From contig NW_003143931.1 of NCBI RefSeq assembly GCF_000003605.2, forward strand, positions 1-43,807: DNA of 43,807 nucleotides, read 5' to 3'. This DNA comes from Saccoglossus kowalevskii (taxonomy: Eukaryota; Hemichordata; Enteropneusta; Harrimaniidae). The notes below the pieces were generated by a model that made no database searches, had not been told where the DNA came from, and saw only the letters and a program-made list of their open reading frames with translations. Each line of letters opens with the position of its first letter. Within the stretch, counting starts at the first letter, position 1. Made by a program: the position numbers and the translations under genes. Shown here piece after piece: positions 35,851 through 43,807 of this stretch.

Positions 35851-37080
35851 ACGTCCATAATATGGTGCGGTATCCATACCTAAATTAACGTCCATAATAT
35901 GGCGCGGTATCCATGCCACAATTAACGTCCATAATATGGTGCGGTATCCATGCCAAAATTAACGTCCATAATATGGCGCGGTATCCATGCCAAAATTAAC
36001 GTCCATGATAAGGCGCGGTATCCAGCCAAAATTAACGTCCATAATATTGCGCAGTATCCATGCCAAAATTAACGTCCATAATATGGCACGGTATCCATGC
36101 CAAAATGAACATCCATAATATGGCGCGGTATTCATGCCAAAATTAACGTCCATAATATGGCGCAGTATCCGTGCCAAAATGAATGTCCATAATATGGCGC
36201 GGTATCCATGCCAAAATTAATGTCCATAATATGGCTCGGTATCCATGCCAAAATTAATGTCCATAATATGGCACGGTATCCATGCCAAAATTAACGTCCA
36301 TAATATGTCGCGGTATCCATGCCAAAATTAACGTCCATAATATGGCGCAGTATCCGTGCCAAAATGAACGTCCATAATATGGCGCGGTATCCATGCCAAA
36401 ATTAATGTCCATATTATGGCTCGGTATCCATGCCAAAATTAACATCCATAATATGGCGCGGTATCCATGCCAAAATTAACGTCCATAATATGGTGCGGTA
36501 TCCATATCTAAATTAACGTCCATAATATGGCGCGATATCCATGCCAAAATTAACGTCCATAATACATGTATGGCGCGGTATCCATGCCAAAATTAACGTC
36601 CATAATATGGCGCGGTATCCATGCCAAAATTAACGTCCATAATATGGTGCGGTATCCATACCTAAATTAACGTCCATAATATGGCGCGGTATCCATGCCA
36701 AGATTAACATCCATAATGTGGGGGCAGTATTCATGCCAAAATTAACGTCCATAATATGGCGCGGTATCCATGCCTCAATTAACGTTCATAATATGGCGTG
36801 GTATCCATGCCAAAATTAACGTCCATAATATGGCATGGTATCTGTGCCAAAAGTAACGTCCATAATATGGAGCGGTATCGATGCCAAAATTAACGTCTAT
36901 AATATGGCGCGGTATCCGTGCCAAAATAATTAACGTCCATAATATGGCGCAGTATCGATGCCAAAATTAACGTCTATAATATGGCGCAGTATCCATGCCA
37001 AAATAATTAACGTCCATAATATGGCGCGGTATCCATGCCAAAATTAACGTCCATAATATGGCGCGGTATCCATGCCAAAA
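35851..37080. repeat. C-family segment, right copy of 14,720-15,840
   Basis: Same rare variants as the left copy, with a two-monomer deletion just before the ACATGT insertion and CCATATTATGGCTCGG near 36,411. It ends in the CCTCAATTAACGTTC module and paired AAT units. Confidence 0.83.
36564..36569. repeat. ACATGT insertion, 43-bp monomer
   Basis: Third copy of the six-base insertion, in the same downstream context as 15,507 (offset 21,057). Immediately upstream the two copies differ by exactly two monomers (74 bp): the offset changes from 21,131 to 21,057 across this point. Confidence 0.9.
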
Positions 37081-38021
37081 TTAACGTCCATAATATGGCG
37101 CAGTATCCGTTCCAAAATAAACGTCCATAATATGGCGCGGTATCCATGCCAAAATTAACGTCCATAATATGGCGCGGTATCCGTGCCAAAATGAACGTCC
37201 ATAAAATGGCGCGGTATCACGCCAAAATGAACGTCCATAATATGGCGCGGTATCCACGCCAAAATTAACATCCATAATATGGCGCGGTATCCATGCCAAA
37301 ATTAACGTCCATAATATGGCGCGGTATCCATGCCAAAATTAACGTCCATAATATGGCGCGGTATCCATGCCAAAATTAACGTCCATAATATGGTGCGGTA
37401 TCCATACCTAAATTAACGTCCATAATATGGCGCGGTATCCATGCCACAATTAACGTCCATAATATGGCATGGTATCCATGCCAAAATTAACGTCCATAAT
37501 ATGGCACAGTATCTGTGCCAAAAGTAACGTCCATAATATGGCGCGGTATCGATGCCAAAATTAACGTCTATAATATGGCGCTGTATCCATGCCAAAATAA
37601 TTAACGTCCATAATATGGCGCGGTATCCATGCCAAAATTAACGTCCATAATATGGCTCGGTATCCATGCCAATTTTAACGTCCATAATATGGCGCGGTAT
37701 CCATGCCAAAATTAACGTCCATAATATGGTGCGGTATCCATACCTAAATTAACGTCCATAATATGGCGCGGTATCCATGCCAAAATTAATGTCCATAATA
37801 TGGCGCGGATCCATGCCAAAATTAACGTCCATAATATGGCGCGGTATCCATGCCAACATTAACGTCCATAATATGGCGCGGTATCGATGCCAAAATTAAC
37901 GTCCATAATATGGCGCGGTATCCATGCCAAAATTAACGTCCATAATATGGCTCGGTATCCATGCCAATTTTAACGTCCATAATATGGCGCGGTATCCATG
38001 CCAAAATTAACGTCCATAATA
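37081..38021. repeat. G/BamHI segment, right copy of 0.26-1.2 kb
   Basis: Begins with part of the G family (GTATCCGTTCC, TCCATAAAATGG, CCACGCC), including a one-base loss at GTATCACGCC near 37,219. It continues through the GGATCC unit at 37,807. Together with 38.4-39.8 kb it mirrors the left end of the window, so the array's two ends are related in sequence. Confidence 0.84.
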
Positions 38022-39850
38022 TGGCGCGGTATCCGTGCCAAAATTAACGTCCATAATATGGCGCCGTATCCATGCCAAAATTAACGTCCATAATATGGCG
38101 CGGTATCCATGCCAAAATTAACGTCCATAATATGGCGCGATATCCATGCCAAAATTAACGTCCATAATATGGTGCGGTATTCATACCTAAATTAACGTCC
38201 ATAATATGGCACGGTATCCATGCCAATATTAACGTCCATAATATGGCGCGGTATCAATGCCAAAATTAACATCCATAATATGGTGCGGTATCCATGCCAA
38301 AATTAACGTCCATAATATGGCGCGGTATCCATGCCAAAATTAACGTCCATAATATGGTGCAGTATCCATACCTAAATTAATATCCATAATATGGCGCGGT
38401 ATCCATGCCACAATTAACGTCCATAATATGGCGTGGTATCCATGCCAAAATTAACGTCCATAATATGGCACGGTATCTGTGCCAAAAGTAACGTCCATAA
38501 TATGGTGCGGTATCAATACCTAAATTAACGTCCATAATATGACGCGGTATCCATGACAAAATTAACTTCCATAATATGGCGCGGTATCGATGCCAAAATT
38601 AACGTCTATAATATGGCGCGGTATCCATGCCAAAATTAACGTCCATAATATGGTGCGGTACCATTACCTAAATTAACGTCCATAATATGGCGTGGTATCC
38701 ATGCCAAAATTAACGTCCATAATATGGCGCGGTATCCATGCCAAAATTTACGTCCATAATATGGCGCGGTATCCGTGCCAAAATTAACGTCCGTAATATG
38801 GCGCGATATCCGTGCCAAAATGAATGTCCATAATATGGCGCGGTATTCGTGCCAAAATTAACGTCCATAATATGGCGCAGTATCCGTTCCAAAATAAATG
38901 TCCATAATATGGCGCGGTATCCATGCCAAAATTAACGTCCATAATATGGCGCGGTATCCGTGCCAAAATGAACGTCCATAAAATGGCGCGGTATCCACGC
39001 CAAAATGAACGTCCATAATATGGCGCGGTATCCACGCCAAAATTAACATCCATAATATGGCGCGGTATCCATGCCAAAATTAACGTCCATAATATGGCGC
39101 GGTATCCATGCCAAAATTAATGTCCATAATATGGCGCGGTATCCATGCCAAAATTAACGTCCATAATATGGTGCGGTATCCATACCTAAATTAACGTCCA
39201 TAATATGGCACGGTATCCATGCCACAATTAACGTCCTTAATATGGCATGGTATCCATGCCAAAATTAACGTCCATAATATGGTGCGGTATCCATACCTAA
39301 ATTAACGTCCATAATATGGCACGGTATCCATGCCACAATTAACGTCCATAATATGGCGCGGTATCCATGCCAAAATTAACGTCCACAATATGGTGCGGTA
39401 TCCATACCTAAATTAATGTCCATAATATGGCGCGGTATCCATGCCTCAATTAACGTTCAAAATATGGCATGGTATCCATGCCAAAATTAACGTCCATAAT
39501 ATGGCACGGTATCTGTGCCAAAAGTAACGTCCATAATACGGAGCGGTATCGATGCCAAAATTAACGTCTATAATATGGCGCGGTATCCGTGCCAAAATAA
39601 TTAACGTCCATAATATGGCGCAGTATCGATGCCAAAATTAACGTCTATAATATGGCGCAGTATCCATGCCAAAATAATTAACGTCCATAATATGGCGCGG
39701 TATCCATGCCAAAATTAACGTCCATAATATGGCGCGGTATCCATGCCAAAATTAACGTCCATAATATGTCGCGGTATCCATGCCAAAATTAACGTCCATA
39801 ATATGGTGCGGTATCAATACCTAAATTAACGTCCATAATATGGCGCGGTA
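38022..39850. repeat. partial HOR-B, G-family copy, CCTCAATT module
   Basis: Partial HOR-B (GCGCGATATCC, ATTCATACC, CCAATATT, GTATCAATGCC) without the CCATTATATGG variant, then G-family at 38,742-39,077, then the 39,352-39,787 partner of 1,380-1,815. A CCTTAATATGG unit near 39,236 is unique. Confidence 0.8.
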
Positions 39851-40984
39851 TCAGTGCCAAAATTAATGTCCATAATATGGCGCCGTATCCATGCCAAAAT
39901 TAACGTCCATAATATGGCGCGGTATCCATGCCAAAATTAACGTCCATAATATGGCACGGTATCCATGCCAATATTAACATCCATAATATGGTGCGGTATC
40001 CATGCCAAAATTAACATCCATAATATGGCGCGGTATCCATGCCAAAATTAACGTCCATAATATGGTGCGGTATCCATACCTAAATTAATGTCCATAATAT
40101 GGCGCGGTATCCATGCCACAATTAACGTCCATAATATGGCGTGGTATCCATGCCAAAATTAACGTCCATAATATGGCACGGTATCTGTGCCAAAAGTAAC
40201 GTCCATAATATGGTGCGGTATCAATACCTAAATTAACGTCCATAATATGACGCGGTATCCATGACAAAATTAACTTCCATAATATGGCGCGGTATCGATG
40301 CCAAAATTAACGTCTATAATATGGCGCGGTATCCATGCCAAAATTAACGTCTATAATATGGTGCGGTACCATTACCTAAATTAACGTCCATAATATGGCG
40401 TGGTATCCATGCCAAAATTAACGTCCATAATATGGCGCGGTATCCATGCCAAAATTTACGTCCATAATATGGCGCGGTATCCGTGCCAAAATTAACGTCC
40501 GTAATATGGCGCGATATCCGTGCCAAAATGAATGTCCATAATATGGCGCGGTATTCGTGCCAAAATTAACGTCCATAATATGGCGCAGTATCCGTTCCAA
40601 AATTAATGTCCATAATATGGCGTGGTATCCATGCCAAAATTAACGTCCATAATATGGCGCGGTATCCGTGCCAAAATGAACGTCCATAAAATGGCGCGGT
40701 ATCCACGCCAAAATGAACGTCCATAATATGGCGCGGTATCCACGCGAAAATTAACGTCCATAATATGGCGCGGTATCCATGCCAAAATTAACATCCATAA
40801 TATGACGCGGTATCCATGCCAAAATTAACGTCCATAATATGGCGCGGTATCCATGCCAAAATTAACGTCCATAATATGGTGCGGTATCCATACCTAAATT
40901 AACGTCCATAATATGGCGCGGTATCCATGCCACAATTAACGTCCATAATATGGCTCGGTATCCATGCCAAAATTAACGTCCATA
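39851..40984. repeat. second copy of the partial HOR-B/G-family segment
   Basis: Repeats 38,377-39,090 at a displacement of 1,708 bp (46 monomers plus two AAT insertions). Shared rarities are CCATGACAAAA, AACTTCC, GGTACCATTACC and AAAATTTACG. It differs by AACGTCTATAAT before the GGTACC unit, CCACGCGAAAA, and lack of the ATAAATG change. Confidence 0.83.
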
Positions 40985-43540
40985 ATATGGCGCGGTATTC
41001 ATGCCAAAATTAACGTCCATAATATGGCGCAGTATCCGTGCCAAAATGAACGTCCATAATATGGCGCGGTATCCATGCCAAAATTAATGTCCATAATATG
41101 GCTCGGTATCCATGCCAAAATTAACATCCATAATATGGCGCGGTATCCATGCCAAAATTAACGTCCATAATATGGTGCGGTATCCATACCTAAATTAACG
41201 TCCATAATATGGCGCGATATCCATGCCAAAATTAACGTCCATAATATGGCACGGTATCTGTGCCAAAAGTAACGTCCATAATATGGCGCGGTATCGATGC
41301 CAAAATTAACGTCTATAATATGGCGCTGTATCCATGCCAAAATAATTAACGTCCATAATATGGCGCGGTATCCATGCCAAAATTAACGTCCATAATATGG
41401 CTCGGTATCCATGCCAATTTTAACGTCCATAATATGGCGCGGTATCCATGCCAAAATTAACGTCCATAATATGGTGCGGTATCCATACCTAAATTAAAGT
41501 CCATAATATGGCGCGGTATCCATGCCAAAATTAACGTCCATAATATGGCGCGGATCCATGCCAAAATTAACGTCCATAATATGGCGCGGTATCCATGCCA
41601 ACATTAACGTCCATAATATGGCGCGGTATCGATGCCAAAATTAACGTCCATAATATGGTGCGGTATCCATGCCAAAATTAACGTCCATAATATGGCACGG
41701 TATCCATGCCAAAATTAACGTCCATAATAAGGCGCGGTATCCAGCCAAAATTAACGTCCATAATATGGCGCGGTATCCATGCCAAAATTAACGTCCATAA
41801 TATGGCGCGGTATCCATGCCAATATTAACGTCCATAATATGATGCGGTATCCATGCCAAAATTAACGTCCATAATATGGCGCGGTATCCATGCCAAAATT
41901 AACGTCCATAATAAGGCGCGGTATCCAGCCAAATTTAACGTCCATAATATGGTGCGGTATCCATGCCAAAATTAACGTCCATAATATGGCGCGGTATCCA
42001 TGCCAAAATTAACGTCAATAATAAGGCGCGGTATCCAGCCAAAATTAACATCCATAATATTGCGCAGTATCCATGCCAAAATTAACGTCCATAATATGGC
42101 ACGGTATCCATGCCAAAATGAACATCCATAATATGGCGCGGTATTCATGCCAAAATTAACGTCCATAATATGGCGCAGTATCCGTGCCAAAATGAACGTC
42201 CATAATATGGCGCGGTATCCATGCCAAAATTAATGTCCATAATATGGCTCGGTATCCATGCCAAAATTAACATCCATAATATGGCGCGGTATCCATGCCA
42301 AAATTAACGTCCATAATATGGTGTGGTATCCATACCTAAATTAACGTCCATAATATGGCGCGATATCCATGCCAAAATTAACGTCCATAATATGGCACGG
42401 TATCTGTGCCAAAAGTAACGTCCATAATATGGCGCGGTATCGATGCCAAAATTAACGTCTATAATATGGCGCTGTATCCATGCCAAAATAATTAACGTCC
42501 ATAATATGGCGCGGTATCCATGCCAAAATTAACGTACATAATATGGCTCGGTATCCATGCCAATTTTAACGTCCATAATATGGCGCGGTATCCATGCCAA
42601 AATTAACGTCCATAATATGGTGCGGTATCCATACCTAAATTAAAGTCCATAATATGGCGCGGTATCCATGCCAAAATTAACGTCCATAATATGGCGCGGA
42701 TCCATGCCAAAATTAACGTCCATAATATGGCGCGGTATCCATGCCAACATTAACGTCCATAATATGGCGCGGTATCGATGCCAAAATTAACGTCCATAAT
42801 ATGGTGCGGTATCCATGCCAAAATTAACGTCCATAATATGGCACGGTATCCATGCCAAAATTAACGTCCATAATAAGGCGCGGTATCCAGCCAAAATTAA
42901 CGTCCATAATATGGCGCGGTATCCATGCCAAAATTAACGTCCATAATATGGCGCGGTATCCATGCCAATATTAACGTCCATAATATGATGCGGTATCCAT
43001 GCCAAAATTAACGTCCATAATATGGCGCGGTATCCATGCCAAAATTAACGTCCATAATAAGGCGCGGTATCCAGCCAAATTTAACGTCCATAATATGGTG
43101 CGGTATCCATGCCAAAATTAACGTCCATAATATGGCGCGGTATCCATGCCAAAATTAACGTCCATAATAAGGCGCGGTATCCAGCCAAAATTAACGTCCA
43201 TAATATTGCGCAGTATCCATGCCAAAATTAACGTCCATAATATGGCACGGTATCCATGCCAAAATGAACATCCATAATATGGCGCGGTATTCATGCCAAA
43301 ATTAACGTCCATAATATGGCGCAGTATCCGTGCCAAAATGAACGTCCATAATATGGCGCGGTATCCATGCCAAAATTAATGTCCATAATATGGCTCGGTA
43401 TCCATGCCAAAATTAACATCCATAATATGGCGCGGTATCCATGCCAAAATTAACGTCCATAATATGGTGCGGTATCCATACCTAAATTAACGTCCATAAT
43501 ATGGCGCGATATCCATGCCAAAATTAACGTCCATAATATG
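40985..43540. repeat. tandem higher-order repeat of 1,146 bp, 2.2 units
   Basis: Units 40,985-42,130 and 42,131-43,276 and a partial unit to about 43,540. Length equals 31 monomers plus 3 (AAT) minus 1 (GGATCC) minus 3 (three CCAGCC units). Each full unit combines a BamHI-family half and a complete C-family half, joined by GCGCGATATCC and GGCACGGTATCTG. Both carry the private TTAAAGTCC (41,490 and 42,640 regions), not seen elsewhere. Few differences separate them (for example AACGTACATAAT near 42,530, AACGTCAATAAT near 42,015), so this is among the youngest duplications in the window. Confidence 0.9.
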
Positions 43541-43807
43541 GTGCGGTATCCATACCTAAATTAACGTCCATAATATGACGTGGTATCCATGCCAAAATTA
43601 ACGTCCATAATATGGCGCGGTATCCATGCCAAAATTAACATCCATAATATGGTGCGGTATTCATACCTAAATTAACGTCCATAATATGGCACGGTATCCA
43701 TGCCAATATTAACGTTCATAATATGGCGCGGTATCAATGCCAAAATTAACGTCCATAATATGGTGCGGTATCCATGCCAAAATTAACATCCATAATATGG
43801 TGCGTGA
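43541..43807. repeat. terminal partial HOR-B and irregular end
   Basis: Contains GACGTGG, then the start of a HOR-B block (AACATCC, ATTCATACC, CCAATATTAACGTTC, GTATCAATGCC) that shares AACGTTC with 20,411. The last bases read GGTGCGTGA where GGTGCGGTATCC is expected, so register is lost in the final four bases. The array presumably continues beyond the window. Confidence 0.8.

Larger units (their letters stand above)
1..43807. repeat. 37-bp satellite array filling the window
   Basis: The entire window is a head-to-tail tandem array of a 37-bp monomer. In order the unit reads TTAACGTCC, ATAATATGG, CGCGG, TATCCATGCC, AAAA. All units have the same orientation, and no stretch longer than a few bases departs from the repeat. 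G+C of the consensus unit is 16/37. Length variants seen are 36 bp (GGATCC or CCAGCC deletions), 40 bp (AAT insertion) and 43 bp (ACATGT insertion). Neighbouring units typically differ at one to four sites, whereas segments many kilobases apart can be almost identical, which is the signature of higher-order repeat structure. The family is unknown to me. A eukaryotic heterochromatic satellite is by far the likeliest identity; centromere function cannot be read from sequence. Confidence 0.98.

Noticed and set aside
107-43336. Many minus-strand open frames of 60-97 codons with nearly identical predicted peptides
   Set aside because: The 37-bp unit read on the minus strand cycles through three phases, giving 37 codons per 111 bp with one TAA. 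Frames lengthen only where a variant unit (AAAAGTAACG, AAAATGAACG and similar) removes that TAA. They overlap one another in different phases, lack gene signals, and their variants follow CpG decay with no sign of codon constraint.
1-43807. CRISPR array
   Set aside because: Repeat length (37 bp) falls in the CRISPR range, but there are no unique spacers; the repeats abut directly and no cas genes are present.
1-43807. CENP-B box
   Set aside because: I looked for the TTCG...CGGG pattern of the mammalian CENP-B box. The monomer has no such match; TTCG occurs only in a rare variant (near 4,324).
1-43807. CArG/SRF binding site in every monomer
   Set aside because: CCATAATATGG has seven A/T bases between CC and GG where the CArG box needs six. 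Only four contracted units fit, and three of these lie in likely error clusters.
1-43807. Telomeric repeat, rDNA spacer or transposon-derived repeat
   Set aside because: No short G-rich telomere motif, no rRNA-like sequence, and no terminal repeats or transposase fragments are visible; the unit is a plain 37-bp satellite.
1-43807. Promoters or bacterial iterons
   Set aside because: AT-rich TATAAT-like strings (CTATAATATGG) recur in GTCTATAAT monomers, but only as a substitution in the repeat with no downstream gene. Iteron arrays are far shorter than 43 kb and sit beside a replication gene.

Overview
The whole 43,807-base window is one uninterrupted satellite DNA array. The repeat unit is 37 bp, about 1,180 units are present (43,807/37 = 1,184), and every unit lies head to tail in the same orientation. 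I see no protein-coding gene, RNA gene, transposon, CRISPR array, inversion or unique sequence. The monomer reads TTAACGTCC, ATAATATGG, CGCGG, TATCCATGCC, AAAA in order; it is about 43% G+C and carries three CpG sites. An array this long, with nested higher-order duplications, points to eukaryotic heterochromatin (centromeric, pericentromeric or subtelomeric). I do not recognise the satellite and cannot name the organism. The commonest monomer variants are CpG to TpG/CpA changes. This suggests a genome that methylates cytosine in the germline, as vertebrates, plants and many molluscs do, but that is inference. Both ends of the window lie inside the array, so it is probably a satellite-only contig or an excerpt of a longer array.

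Layout: monomers differ from one another at a few diagnostic sites, and strings of particular variants recur as cassettes. I name five. The L cassette (183 bp, 13 copies, centre of the window) contains ATTCATACTTAAATT. The A cassette (183 bp, about ten copies) contains GGAGTGGTATCGATGCC. The HOR-B block (about 0.9 kb, seven copies with the CCATTATATGG landmark) sits between 1.65 and 21 kb. The C family carries the ATAATAAGG/CCAGCC and ATATTGCGCAG monomers, at 2.9, 6.4, 14.8, 22.7, 26.2, 27.9, 31.7, 36.0, 42.0 and 43.1 kb. The G family carries CCGTAATATGG and TCCATAAAATGG, at 0.14, 14.3, 37.1, 38.7 and 40.45 kb. A BamHI-marked family (GGATCC, nine sites) lies at 1.0, 24.2-25.8, 27.6, 35.5, 37.8, 41.6 and 42.7 kb.

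The array is not built from one fixed higher-order unit. It is a mosaic of segments copied in tandem (815 bp at 24-26 kb; 1,146 bp at 41-43.5 kb) and at distance (for example 12.8-14.3 kb copied at 19.7-21.2 kb; 3.4-4.8 kb at 29.5-30.9 kb; 0.3-1.2 kb at 37.1-38.0 kb). Copies share private single-base variants and fixed offsets. Spacing differences are mostly whole monomers plus or minus a few defined indels, as expected from repeated unequal crossover and gene conversion. The centre (about 3.4-22.4 and 28.7-34 kb) is rich in L, A and HOR-B; the flanks and the 22.5-28.6 kb insert are rich in the C, G and BamHI families.

All open frames of 60-97 codons are by-products of the repeat: 37 bp is read through three phases, giving one stop per 111 bp on the minus strand, and they lengthen wherever a variant monomer removes that stop.
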